A stretch of 64,000 nt of DNA from Oscillospiraceae bacterium (lineage in GTDB: Bacteria > Bacillota > Clostridia > Oscillospirales > Ruminococcaceae), in NCBI GenBank assembly GCA_017427265.1, contig JAFRTG010000028.1:38679-102678 (forward strand), read 5' to 3'. Of this stretch, positions 45,301-52,386 are shown piece after piece. Below the pieces are notes generated by a model. The model saw only the letters and a program-made list of their open reading frames with translations. It did not search any database and was not told where the DNA came from. Numbering within the stretch: position 1 is the first letter of the stretch; the number at the start of each line of letters is the position of its first letter. The position numbers were made by a program, and so were the translations under genes.

Positions 45301-45622
45301 TCTGTTCCTGCCCGCGGCAGATGCGGAGCAGCCCGCAGAGCATCTGACCGGAGATCTGAACGGCGACGGCCGTCTCTCACAGGCGGATCTGATTGCGTTT
45401 GCGGCGTTCCTCGCGGAATATACCGCTGAGGGTGCTGCGCCGTATTCCTTTGAAGGAATGGATCTGAACGGCGACGGACTCTATGCTTTTGATGATCTGA
45501 TGCTGCTTGCAAAGCAGATCAGTGAAGCAGAGAATGCCGAACAGCCTGCCGATCCCCCGGCGGATGTGCCCGCGGAGCCGCAGGAACCAGTTCCGCCGGC
45601 AGAAACCGGCACAGAGCAGTAA
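39314..45622 (+). CDS. Giant secreted subtilase with LRR, beta-sandwich repeats and dockerin
   Basis: A 2102-residue exported protein. Signal peptide (1-28); propeptide-like part (about 30-220); S8 peptidase domain (about 240-480) with the triad D251 (VVDTG), H285 (HGTHV) and S433 (NGTSMATPH); a chitobiase-type domain (about 495-575, IYYTTDGSQPD); BspA-type leucine-rich repeats (about 600-930, VTEIGARAFAGCSALESI); an Ig-like region; then alternating PPC-like sandwiches and four repeats with the pattern DY...NxxxGxAxVxxxGxGxYxG (starting near 1155, 1360, 1540 and 1720); and near the end a dockerin with loops DLNGDGRLSQADL and DLNGDGLYAFDDL, followed by a Pro/Glu-rich tail. Probably a cell-surface or cellulosome-attached protease. 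ATG at 39314 follows AAGGGGATGGG. Transcribed as a single gene. Confidence 0.88.
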   Translation: MNRRKIGSLLTAAAMMMQTAGQLPVCAADLTALPAETLTDFAEDVRALTQGDAGHSFYQALQYDPARGVLEADGEAQNGFCGDLTVRSGRLMICAQQPAKGASGLQTAGWILPYSEEAASQLGYETETADGVLSITNEFQTARLIVKAAGKVDPHGACEAAEGYRDLHILQYASPAEAYAAYQLYQQEPGVQYVQPSHRVFLDTQDCDAQLSGVDTDVYMTWGADLIGTKSFIDEYLTAETLPEVTVAVVDTGINRKPALFEGRILDGVNFSDSGDDTDTDDLYHGTHVTGTICELTGSNVRILPIKSFDNSGSASDEQIYIGIMYALEHNADVLNMSFGGLGVSPLEVEAMTIADENGMICCAAAGNEGDDAGYYYPGSIDSCITVAAVSQEMKRADFSNYGSSLDVAAPGVGIVSYVAAGENLKESKNGTSMATPHVSACCALLRSYDKQMTAKRAENLLRLNAVDLGEPGFDKDTGWGLVCMKHFQWDDGVCAAPAYSVKSGNYGTAQTVEITTSQPDAEIYYTTDGSQPDAAHGIRYTGPVRVTESVRLLAVTVSEGWVDSVPSEAVYTIGGKDIAGAMQIEDGVLVRYSGVREQVNVPESADGVPVTSVAEDAFAGNHFVVQVKLPGSVTEIGARAFAGCSALESISARGVRVLRDEVFSGDEKLKSALFSEAADAVGVRCFCGCTALKSLRLPNVRSIPEECFRECKALTELYLPAADSFGNRACLDCAALTALTVSWPDVRMIGVRSFSGCKAWPGDLCLDALTFLGEAAFEDDRALLRVVLPKAIKKLPLSALAGCTGLRELDLRYITDFAGDSLAVKSVRDDLQAVLSYDKITSVGTNAFSGFRLGDGYETVTFSALEALSFRAFAGAAAGVVSLPQISAIPRYTFAESKIFGVVLENTEVLEPESLQGVCAAVLTDKVTEAAADAVPQNTWIVTKDTIPALENCGELHYCDEPLILRANTKTLSLMLHEYADFRIAACGSALQAQWYRMDGGEAVLLEGETNMTFAPDTGKAGETVYRCVLTDSEGKTEQSDFRAIVSGDRERQTLLPDESLCCGTAAAVFYQLTVPVSGSWQIASSGSAPAAGVLTDENGAFQAGFVRGADHNMYLTAELAADKTYYLEVRGRWAGSYMLRLSVKKAAENRIEDCRLSTSAAASAAYDTGYQPSLTVIGKDGTELQADRDYTLSVTKHNQNYIMEVYGIGDYCGYSAVTVPVLDRIPSDTPVPVHLNGKDDHAVFMFIPKTTDTYYYYATIAPGYAEEQAVYNRRGSYSADACCVNLRTKCTVSSKADADGIIYSENSYSPVSGKSFLESVVLNAGQVYYFTCISDIRSEFSLVVSQQRRDIRDAKVTGISFGEYEPGKACTPKPTVKRNGELLTEGVDYQLIYTDNDVPGNAKVTIEGMGLYTGRLVQEFEIAIGDTPAPAEYIGIDEPVRTSCTDGRITMLWFRTETGSTPNETVRYRVLNERESGGAILYRLYSYHAKSQTLSPVYPMNEASDDYMLVNGTYCIILYRQFAEKAGTTNVSVFRPYSVTDAAMEIGTAVYTGSEVPPPLTFTAADGYVLQYQKDYTVSYPEGNIMFGEVPFTVRATKRTYGSATGTFEIAVKLPADAPELTPGEHTASVTLEDRLAVYRLTPETDMTYLLACEDAPNIVLRVFSPEAEMLEQVYGAGTKAVSFEVPAGETRYIMVKYNGTEREGTIHFRLETDEKMLSACEVTANPVIWTGEAVTPDITLTDGGYVLQEGTDYVQRYIVDDVSLGTATVNYIGKGRYVGMTDVTFPVIAESLLQHPDTETVRFRSETVPDAIPLPLNQLRNLRNTEHKPFLLMSYTAGIDMQLHITVLNSYSKLTLQLYNEAGEYQDSLFFRKNGQTDYDMKQGETCYLLAAATDISGTNQVFDILLTDKSNPGMEWFSDPETGIAFRTDPALHYTEACFIVPNGKPLVLPETIREQPVTVYSPAVFAALGIGDTVIGDPNGPAPVYADLYRYLFLPAADAEQPAEHLTGDLNGDGRLSQADLIAFAAFLAEYTAEGAAPYSFEGMDLNGDGLYAFDDLMLLAKQISEAENAEQPADPPADVPAEPQEPVPPAETGTEQ

Positions 45623-45630
45623 GAAAAACC

Positions 45631-45681
45631 CCGGCAGCGAAGCCGAAAGCAGGCTTCGCTGCCGGAACTGCAAATTTTTTT
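45631..45681 (+). terminator. Intrinsic terminator
   Basis: CCGGCAGCGAAGCC (45631-45644) pairs with GGCTTCGCTGCCGG (45652-45665); a T-run lies nine bases on. Confidence 0.75.
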
Positions 45682-45691
45682 GAAAAAACCC

Positions 45692-45720
45692 TTGACAAGT
45701 ATCCGAAACTGTGCTATAAT
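45692..45720 (+). promoter_or_regulatory. Promoter of rplJ-rplL
   Basis: TTGACA (45692-45697), 17-base spacer, TATAAT (45715-45720): perfect consensus. Confidence 0.92.
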
Positions 45721-45727
45721 AAACAGG

Positions 45728-45880
45728 CTTGAATGAAACAGACGAATCCCGTGTTCCACAGACAGCAGGCAGCTGTGCTCCGGTACAGCAGAAGTCCAGC
45801 CGAGGAGTGCCGGTCGTTCCGCTTCGCATTTGCGATAATTCTGGGACTCCGCCTCTTCCGCTATCGGGAGAGGCTTTTTT
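45728..45880 (+). ncRNA. L10 ribosomal protein leader with attenuator
   Basis: The leader has the L10-binding features seen in Firmicutes (AGACAGCAGGC... and CCAGCCGAGGAG) and then a terminator, GCCTCTTCCG-CTAT-CGGGAGAGGC followed by T6 (45851-45880). L10/L12 bound to the RNA is expected to shut down its own operon. Confidence 0.8.
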
Positions 45881-45958
45881 ATCGGCAGTCGTATCTGCCG
45901 GAATGCCTCCGGTCGCTGCGTTTGTTTGAGTGATTACATTTGCGGAGGTGAAACCATT

Positions 45959-46468
45959 ATGCCAAGTGAAAAGGTTTTGCAGGCAAAGCAGGCAAAGGTC
46001 GCTGCTCTGACCGAACAGCTGAAGAATGCTGCTGCTTGCGTGCTCGTGGACTACAAGGGCATCACCGTTGAGGATGATACCAAGCTGCGCCGTGAGCTGC
46101 GTGAGGCAGGCGTTTCCTATGCTGTTCAGAAGAACACCCTGATCCGCCTTGCTATGCACGAAATCGGTTTCGAGCAGTTTGACAGTGTCCTCGAGGGCAC
46201 GACCGCAATCGCTACCTGCGAAAGCGATCAGACTGCAGCTGCCAGAATCCTCGGCGCATTTGCTGAGAAGTCTGACGGCAAGTTCAGCCTGAAGGCTGGC
46301 TTCGTCGAAGGTCAGTTCTACGATGAGGCAGGCGTCAAGGCACTTTCCAAGATTCCGTCCAAGGAAGTTCTGCTGGCACAGCTCGTCGGTTCCCTGCAGG
46401 GTCCGATGCAGAAGCTCGCTGCAACACTGCAGGCTCTTGCGGACAAGAAGAACGAAGAGGCTGCCTGA
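45959..46468 (+). CDS. rplJ: 50S ribosomal protein L10
   Basis: A 169-residue L10, base of the ribosomal stalk. Typical pieces are the N-terminal SEKVLQAKQAKVAALTEQLKNAA, VDYKGITVEDDTKLRRELREAGV and LIRLA, and the C-terminal helix QLVGSLQGPMQKLAATLQALADKK that binds L12 dimers. The start at 45959 follows GGAGGTGAAACCATT. It is followed by rplL after 55 bases. Confidence 0.97.
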   Translation: MPSEKVLQAKQAKVAALTEQLKNAAACVLVDYKGITVEDDTKLRRELREAGVSYAVQKNTLIRLAMHEIGFEQFDSVLEGTTAIATCESDQTAAARILGAFAEKSDGKFSLKAGFVEGQFYDEAGVKALSKIPSKEVLLAQLVGSLQGPMQKLAATLQALADKKNEEAA

Positions 46469-46523
46469 TTGTAAGGCTGCCTGAATCCCAAATTATTTTT
46501 ATTTTTGAAAAGGAGATATTATC

Positions 46524-46895
46524 ATGGCTTCCGAAAAGACACTGAAGTTTATCGAAGATATCAAGGCTCTTTCCGTTCTCGAGCTCGCTGAGCTGGTCGA
46601 GGCAATCCAGGAAGAGTTCGGCGTTACCGCTGTTGTTGCAGCAGCAGGTCCGGCAGCAGGCGCAGGCGCAGCTGCTGAGGCTGAGAAGACCGAGTTTGAC
46701 GTTGTTCTGAAGTCCTTCGGCGATGCAAAGATGAACGTCATCAAGGCTGCTAAGGACATTCTGGGTCTCGGCCTCAAGGAGGCAAAGGCTGCTGTTGAGG
46801 GTCTGGGCACTCTGAAAGAGGCTGTGCCGAAGGCTGAGGCAGAGGAGATCAAGAAGAAGTTTGAAGAGGCTGGCGCTACCATCGAGCTGAAGTAA
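46524..46895 (+). CDS. rplL: 50S ribosomal protein L7/L12
   Basis: A 123-residue stalk protein. N-terminal dimerisation part ([26 protein letters not shown]), Ala/Gly-rich hinge ([19 protein letters not shown]) and C-terminal factor-binding domain ([38 protein letters not shown] split over residues 53-88). AAAAGGAGA precedes the ATG. Neither rplKA nor rpoBC adjoins it: upstream is a protease gene and downstream an unrelated membrane gene. Confidence 0.97.
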   Translation: MASEKTLKFIEDIKALSVLELAELVEAIQEEFGVTAVVAAAGPAAGAGAAAEAEKTEFDVVLKSFGDAKMNVIKAAKDILGLGLKEAKAAVEGLGTLKEAVPKAEAEEIKKKFEEAGATIELK

Positions 46896-46924
46896 TTTCT
46901 GCTTCTCTTCTCTATGAAAAAACA

Positions 46925-46957
46925 AGGGGCTGTTTCCGTTTGGAAGCAGCCCTTTTT
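46925..46957 (+). terminator. Terminator of rplJ-rplL
   Basis: GGGCTG-TTTCC pairs with GGAAG-CAGCCC, followed by T5. A further hairpin (ACACCTGCATA...TATGCAGGTGT, 46969-47000) lies just behind. Confidence 0.85.
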
Positions 46958-47013
46958 GTATGAATGAAACACCTGCATACCGCGGCGGATATGCAGGTGT
47001 TTTCTTGCCAAAC

Positions 47014-47043
47014 AAAGGCGCCGAGCCGATTCTCAGCGCCTTT
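47014..47043 (-). terminator. Terminator of the minus-strand membrane gene
   Basis: AAAGGCGC pairs with GCGCCTTT around a GAG/CTC inner step, and a T-rich tract follows on the minus strand. Confidence 0.7.
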
Positions 47044-47057
47044 ATATGGATGATGGA

Positions 47058-47474
47058 TTATTGCTCTGCGGGTGCAGTGTCATCGGGTTCCGGCGCTGTC
47101 CGCAGATGGGAAATCAGCGTCAGGACGGCAAGCACACCGCCGATCACAGGATAAATGAGCAGGAGCTGATTGTTCCGGCCGGTGATGCGGATGATGCCCG
47201 CTGCAATACTGCCGACTGTGAGCGTCACCGCACAGGTATAAAGCAGGAACATGGTCCGCGGCTGCAGCGGCCGGCGTCCCATTGCGGCAAACAGCAGCAG
47301 GAGCCCCGCCGTCAGAAAGGGGACAAACGCATAGAGCATGTAGTTGGAATAGACGCCGTAGCTGAAATGTTCGTATACTGCGCCGAAAAATGCGAGGAAG
47401 AGCGATGCGCAGATGCAGCCCGCCGCATGCCGGAGCAGGCGCTTTCGTTCAGCATCAATATCCGATGTAAACAA
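47058..47474 (-). CDS. Four-segment membrane protein of unknown function
   Basis: A 138-residue integral membrane protein with four hydrophobic segments (about residues 15-33, 43-63, 74-95, 104-122) and a charged, Pro-rich tail. No family recognised. Translation seems to start at TTG (47474) inside the end of the preceding gene, with AGGAG about 11 bases upstream; a shorter start is not obvious. It is coupled to the phosphodiester-glycosidase-like gene. Confidence 0.65.
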   Translation of the reverse strand: MFTSDIDAERKRLLRHAAGCICASLFLAFFGAVYEHFSYGVYSNYMLYAFVPFLTAGLLLLFAAMGRRPLQPRTMFLLYTCAVTLTVGSIAAGIIRITGRNNQLLLIYPVIGGVLAVLTLISHLRTAPEPDDTAPAEQ

Positions 47475-48705
47475 TATCGCTCACGCTCCTTTCCTCAATC
47501 GTCCGGCCGGTGTTGGTCGGCACATTGATGATATTGCCGTTGAAGATCATGGTCGAGGAACCGCCGCCGTCGAGATTGTAGGCCTTATAGGCGCCGAGAC
47601 GGTCCATGAACTCTGCCAGCTGATAGAGCGATAGCCCCGCGCTTTCGCTGGTACGGCCGTCCGACACGACGAATGCATAGTGCAGATCACCGAGAATGCC
47701 GATGGCCGTGCGCGGATTGCTTGCGAGAGAACGTGCGACCTCCTGCGTCTCGCTGACTTTGATCTCTCCCTCATCGAACAGGACAGGGCCGAACATGAAG
47801 CACTGCCATGTGCCCATATCCATGAGCTCCTGTGCAGTATTCTTGGTGCTGTCCGTGAAGAAGAAGCTGCCGTCTGCCATGATGCACAGCAGCTCTGTCT
47901 CATCACGGCGGACATCGCGGTAAAGCACGCCGTTGCGGATGACATAGCCGCGGTTGTGCGCGCCGTAGAAGTCGCCGTTGACCGCAAAGATCGCCTGCTT
48001 CAGCTCTGCGATTTCAGAGGTCGGAGCGGTGATATTCCGGCCGTAGGTATCATTTGCAAAGCCCGCCTTCAGATATTGTGCAGAGCTCAGCTGCACATCT
48101 GCAACATAGATCTGTGTGTCGTATTCGCGGTACTCGGAAATCGTCAGCGAGATGTTGTCATCGTGATAGCCGAAATCGCTGTACGGCGACGGCGGAGGCG
48201 GCGCTTCCGTGACCGGCTCGGTGACTGTCGTGGTAACGACGGTTGTTGCGCGGGCGGTCGTGGAAACCGTCGTTGCGGCGGTTGTTGTTTTGGTTGTCTT
48301 ATTGGAAGCAGAGGACTTCGGTGCGACGGTGGCCTTCGGGATGGCAGCCGCATTTTTTGCCGTTGTTTCTGTTGCGGAAGCGTTGTTTGCCGCTTCCGTT
48401 CCGGTATTTGTACCGGCTGCCTTTGTGCCGCTCTGCGTGCCGTTCTGTGCGGATGTTCCCGCGACTGCGGTTGCAGCAGATTCATCTTCCTGCTGCGGTT
48501 CTGCTGCATCTGCGGGATCCTCGGTGTCAGCCGTGTCCGGCTCTGCTTCCCGGACGGATTCCTCTTCAAACAGCGAGAGGTTCATCTCGTTTGCCGCAGA
48601 GCGTCCCTCCCGTTCCAGCACAAAGGTATCCAGCATGATAAATGCTGTAAGCCCTGCGAGCGCTGTGCCGAAAACGGCTGCAGGGATTTTATAGCTTTTC
48701 GCCAT
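47455..48705 (-). CDS. Phosphodiester-glycosidase (NAGPA) family exported protein
   Basis: A 416-residue protein with an N-terminal membrane anchor (about residues 8-26), a long low-complexity linker rich in Ala, Thr and Glu (about 40-170, TTTAATTVSTTARATTVV), and a C-terminal NAGPA-type domain (about 180-416) with AVNGDFYG, RTAIGILGD, FVVSDGR and YNLDGGGSSTM. This domain cleaves sugar phosphodiester links in known members and is often attached to the wall or exopolysaccharide systems; the substrate here is unknown. ATG at 48705 follows AAAGGCGG. Confidence 0.88.
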   Translation of the reverse strand: MAKSYKIPAAVFGTALAGLTAFIMLDTFVLEREGRSAANEMNLSLFEEESVREAEPDTADTEDPADAAEPQQEDESAATAVAGTSAQNGTQSGTKAAGTNTGTEAANNASATETTAKNAAAIPKATVAPKSSASNKTTKTTTAATTVSTTARATTVVTTTVTEPVTEAPPPPSPYSDFGYHDDNISLTISEYREYDTQIYVADVQLSSAQYLKAGFANDTYGRNITAPTSEIAELKQAIFAVNGDFYGAHNRGYVIRNGVLYRDVRRDETELLCIMADGSFFFTDSTKNTAQELMDMGTWQCFMFGPVLFDEGEIKVSETQEVARSLASNPRTAIGILGDLHYAFVVSDGRTSESAGLSLYQLAEFMDRLGAYKAYNLDGGGSSTMIFNGNIINVPTNTGRTIEERSVSDIVYIGY

Positions 48706-48742
48706 GTGATAAAAACCGCCTTTCTCATTACTTCGTAACAGG

Positions 48743-48771
48743 ATTATACCATATTCATTATAATATTTCAA
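48743..48771 (-). promoter_or_regulatory. Promoter of the NAGPA-domain operon
   Basis: TTGAAA (48771-48766), 17-base spacer, TATAAT (48748-48743). Confidence 0.82.
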
Positions 48772-48846
48772 GATGTAATCAATCTGAATCATAGCGCAGA
48801 AATATGACAGATTTCTGAAAACGGAGTGAAAGCTCCGCGAATAAAC

Positions 48847-49629
48847 TCAGTTGCCGATTTTCCGGTATTCCCCCGGCGGAATGCCGCAGCAGCTCCGGAA
48901 CTGCCTTGCGAAATGCTCGTAGTTGCGGTAACCGCACTGTTCTGCGATATCCTGAATCGTCATGTTGGATGTGGTCAGCAGCATTTTTGCACGGGCGATC
49001 CGGCTGGCAATCAGATCCTGAATGAAGGTCACGCCGAACTGCTCTTTATAGTGATGCTGGAATGCAGAGCGGCTCATGCTCAGCTCATGAGATGCCCAGT
49101 CCACGGACCATGTGAGATAGGGCATACTGTAAATTTTATTGCGGATGACAAGCAGCTGTTCGTAGTGCGTGCTTTTTGCGAGCTGTGCATCCTCGTGAAT
49201 CTGCTCGCTGACCTTGTTGCACATCAGCCAGAAATAATGTCCGATGGAATCCGCCTTGTGCAGGTGATCGGTGCCGTTTTCGTCCGCAATAGATTTGATA
49301 CAGAAACTAAAAAATTCAATATGCCGGAGCGGGATCGGCGTCGCAACCGGGATGTCCTTGCAGCGGAACCATTCGGGTTCTTCCTTTTCAAACAGGAAGT
49401 GAATCCAGTCGTTTGCGAAGGGCTTCTGCGGGACTGCGCGGTAATGCTGCGGCATGTCCTTCGGATACAAAAAGAAGGTGCTGGCGGGGATTGTGACGTC
49501 CTCGCCGTTCAGATTGAAGATCGCCTCAGAGCGGAGAATCAGCAGCAGATTGTCGCCGCTGCCCTCCGGCCGGTTGACAAGAAAGTCAGCTCCGTGCTGG
49601 TGATTATACCCGACGTTATGAAGAATCAA
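48847..49629 (-). CDS. AraC-family regulator divergent from the GH9 gene
   Basis: A roughly 260-residue regulator. N-terminal AraC-type beta-barrel (about residues 10-110: LLLILRSEAIFNLNG, FFLYPKDMPQHYRA) for ligand sensing, then two helix-turn-helix motifs in the last 100 residues (WASHELSMSRSAFQHHYKEQFG and IQDIAEQCGYRNYEHFARQFRSCCGIPPGEYRK). The start is taken as TTG at 49629 because GAGGTG lies seven bases upstream; GTG at 49659 would add ten residues but has no site. Divergent from the endoglucanase gene, it is the likely activator of it. Confidence 0.85.
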   Translation of the reverse strand: MILHNVGYNHQHGADFLVNRPEGSGDNLLLILRSEAIFNLNGEDVTIPASTFFLYPKDMPQHYRAVPQKPFANDWIHFLFEKEEPEWFRCKDIPVATPIPLRHIEFFSFCIKSIADENGTDHLHKADSIGHYFWLMCNKVSEQIHEDAQLAKSTHYEQLLVIRNKIYSMPYLTWSVDWASHELSMSRSAFQHHYKEQFGVTFIQDLIASRIARAKMLLTTSNMTIQDIAEQCGYRNYEHFARQFRSCCGIPPGEYRKIGN

Positions 49630-49678
49630 AATTGTACACCTCACATTCAGAAATTGCACAAAACATCATATAATATGT

Positions 49679-49718
49679 ATTATATCCTATTCCTTTTTTT
49701 TTGTCAATATTCTATAAT
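49679..49718. promoter_or_regulatory. Divergent promoters of the AraC and GH9 genes
   Basis: Minus strand: TTGACA (49707-49702), 17-base spacer, TATAAT (49684-49679). Plus strand: TATAAT (49713-49718) without a good -35 (TTCCTT at the right distance). The weak -35 fits activator dependence of the GH9 gene. Confidence 0.65.
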
Positions 49719-49840
49719 GAAAATGCAGGGTTGAATGATCCTGCTGTCGGGCTGCTTCCGTGCAATGGAATCGAGAGGGGATTCTGGACAGCCCGCGGAA
49801 TCATTATCCTGTTACGGGTAAATTACGGAGGGAGATTTTC

Positions 49841-52219
49841 ATGAAGAGCATCAAGACCAGAATGCTGTCAGTACTGGCAGCATGCGCAATGCTGACCGGC
49901 GCGGCGCAGGGGATTGCGCCCGCCGTCGGCTTTGCAGCAGACAACCTCATCAGCAATTCCACGTTTGAAACGGGAACAGCTGACTGGGGCACCTACAAGG
50001 AGAGCGGCGGTGCGTGCAAGCTGACGACGGAGGACGGAAAGCTCGCACTGAAGGTCAGTTCGGTCGGAACGAAGAACTATGCCGTGCAGCTTTTCTACGA
50101 CATCATTCCGCTGTATCAGAATGCAACATACCGTCTCAGCTATGAGATCTCCTCTGACGTTGAGCGCTATGTGGAGGGCATGATCCAGCAGAACGGCGGC
50201 ACCTATCAGTCCTACACATGGAAGGGCATTCAGATCGGTCCGGAGCCTGTGAAGGTGGATTATCAGTTCACTATGACAAAAGACACCGATATCATGGCAA
50301 AAATGTGCTTCAACTGCGGTCTGCAGGAGAAGGATCCGGAGCTTCCGGAGCATACGGTCTATCTTGACAATGTCGTGCTGGAAATCGTGGACGACAGCGA
50401 GGTGGATTACAGCCAGGTCGGTCCGTACCGCGCACCGATTCTGACAAACCAGATCGGCTACCGTACCAATGATAAGAAAACGGCTGTTGTCCGTGCAGAC
50501 GGCGGCGATACCTTCAAGGTTGTGAATGCCGATACCAAGGAAGTCGTTTATACCAATACGCTCGGCGAAGCTGTCGAGAACAAAAGCGCACAGGAAACGG
50601 ACCGCATTGCAGATTTCTCCGAGGTCAAGGAAGCCGGCAAATACTATATTACCTGCGGCGATCTCGATCAGTCCTATACCTTTGTGATTGCGGACAATCC
50701 TTATGCAAAGCTGGTTGATGAGAGCGTCAGAATGTTCTATCTCCAGCGCTGCGGCTGTGAGATTCAGGATGAAAAATTCGGCCACAAGGCCTGCCATACG
50801 TCCGAAGCAACCGTTTACGGCACAAGCGACAAGATTGACGTGTCCGGCGGCTGGCACGATGCCGGTGACTACGGCAGATACACCGTTGCAGCTGCAAAGG
50901 CTGTTGCCGATCTGCTCTATGCATACGATGCAAACCCGGAGCTGTTCTCTGACAGCATCGGCATTCCGGAGAGCAACAACGGCGTGCCGGATATCCTCGA
51001 CGAGGTTCGCTATGAGCTTGAGTGGATGCTGAAAATGCAGGCTGCGGACGGCGGTGTTTATCACAAGGTCTCCTGCAAGACCTTCCCGGGCTATGTCGCA
51101 CCGGATAAGGAAGTCGGAGAGCTGGTTGTCACACCGGTTTCCTCGACTGCAACGGCTGACTTCTGTGCATCCATGGCAATGGCCTATACGTTCTACACGA
51201 AGATCGACAAGGATTTTGCCGACAAGTGCCTTGCTGCTGCTGAAAAGGCATGGGCATATCTCGAAGCAAACCCCGACTTCAACTTCAAGAATCCGAAGGA
51301 CATCTCCACCGGTGAGTACGGTGACCTGACCGATAAGGACGAGCGTTACTGGGCAGCCTGCCAGATGTATGCTGCGACATGGGATGTCAAGTATCTGAGC
51401 GGCATTACCGCAGCAAAGACCGGTCTGGACTGGTCCACTGTCGGCGACTACGGCAACATTGCACTGCTGACTCTGACAAAGGAAAAGGATTCCGACTCTG
51501 AGACAGAGTCCACGATGAGAAGCAATGCAGATGCAAGCCTGAAAAAGACTGCTGAGAGCGCTGAGAAGCTCGTGAATGCAAGCCCTTACGGTTCCCCGAT
51601 TTCCACATATAACTGGGGCTCCAACATGACGATTGCAAATGCGGGCGTTGTGCTCAGCCTGCAGGGCAAGAACGATGCGGCGAACGAAGTGCTGAACTAT
51701 CTGCTCGGCAAGAACCCGCTCGGCACCTGTTTCGTGACCGGCTTCGGCACGGTTTCACCGGAAAATCCGCATCACCGTCCGTCGATGGCAGCAAACGCTG
51801 CAATGCCGGGTATGCTGGTCGGCGGCGTCAACGAGAATCTGGAGGACAGCGCTGCGAAGGCATACTGCAAGACAGAGCCGGCAGCAAAGTGCTACATCGA
51901 CAACGCGGAAAGCTATTCCACGAACGAAATCACGATCTACTGGAATTCTCCGCTGGTCTATCTGCTTGCTGTGACTGAGAAGGCTGAGCAGGGCGGTCCG
52001 GTTGATCCGCCGAAGCCGCAGGTCACCATGAAGGGCGATGCAAACCTGGACGGCGCAGTTGATGTTTCGGATGCTGTGCTGGTTGCAAAGTTCTCTTCCG
52101 GCGATTCCGAAGCGAAGATCAACGATCAGGGCAAGATCAACGGCGACTGCGACGGCAAGGAAGGTCTGGATGACGGCGACGTCACCTACATCCTGAAGAT
52201 GATCGTCAAGCTGGTCTAA
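49841..52219 (+). CDS. GH9 endoglucanase with CBM and C-terminal dockerin
   Basis: A 792-residue secreted cellulase. Order: signal peptide (1-27); CBM4/9-type carbohydrate-binding module (about 28-185, NLISNSTFETGTADWGTY...YLDNVVLEI); CelD_N Ig-like domain (about 200-290, LTNQIGYRTNDKKTAVV); GH9 catalytic domain (about 290-715) with the nucleophile-side Asp pair in GGWHDAGDYGRY, the substrate-binding HHRPS, and the general acid Glu in STNEITIYWNSPL; a type I dockerin (about 730-790) with GDANLDGAVDVSDAV and NGDCDGKEGLDDGDV. It hydrolyses cellulose and docks onto a scaffoldin. ACGGAGGGAG precedes the ATG at 49841. Confidence 0.95.
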   Translation: MKSIKTRMLSVLAACAMLTGAAQGIAPAVGFAADNLISNSTFETGTADWGTYKESGGACKLTTEDGKLALKVSSVGTKNYAVQLFYDIIPLYQNATYRLSYEISSDVERYVEGMIQQNGGTYQSYTWKGIQIGPEPVKVDYQFTMTKDTDIMAKMCFNCGLQEKDPELPEHTVYLDNVVLEIVDDSEVDYSQVGPYRAPILTNQIGYRTNDKKTAVVRADGGDTFKVVNADTKEVVYTNTLGEAVENKSAQETDRIADFSEVKEAGKYYITCGDLDQSYTFVIADNPYAKLVDESVRMFYLQRCGCEIQDEKFGHKACHTSEATVYGTSDKIDVSGGWHDAGDYGRYTVAAAKAVADLLYAYDANPELFSDSIGIPESNNGVPDILDEVRYELEWMLKMQAADGGVYHKVSCKTFPGYVAPDKEVGELVVTPVSSTATADFCASMAMAYTFYTKIDKDFADKCLAAAEKAWAYLEANPDFNFKNPKDISTGEYGDLTDKDERYWAACQMYAATWDVKYLSGITAAKTGLDWSTVGDYGNIALLTLTKEKDSDSETESTMRSNADASLKKTAESAEKLVNASPYGSPISTYNWGSNMTIANAGVVLSLQGKNDAANEVLNYLLGKNPLGTCFVTGFGTVSPENPHHRPSMAANAAMPGMLVGGVNENLEDSAAKAYCKTEPAAKCYIDNAESYSTNEITIYWNSPLVYLLAVTEKAEQGGPVDPPKPQVTMKGDANLDGAVDVSDAVLVAKFSSGDSEAKINDQGKINGDCDGKEGLDDGDVTYILKMIVKLV

Positions 52220-52252
52220 TCATCCGTCATTCAGATAACAGATAAAAAATAC

Positions 52253-52283
52253 AGCAGGAGCGCTTCGGTGCTCCTGCTTTTTT
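52253..52283 (+). terminator. Terminator of the GH9 gene
   Basis: AGCAGGAGC (52253-52261) pairs with GCTCCTGCT (52270-52278), followed by T-run. Confidence 0.9.
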
Positions 52284-52386
52284 ATGGAAAAAATTATGCC
52301 GGTATCTGTCTGACAGTACCGGCATATTGCGATTTGTATGACTGCATCTCAGAAAAAACGCAAAAAACTCCGCAATAATTGGGAAG

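Noticed and set aside
42740-45343. 867-codon minus-strand frame opposite the giant subtilase
   Set aside because: Arg/His-rich shadow of a GC-rich gene; no motif, start site or promoter supports it.
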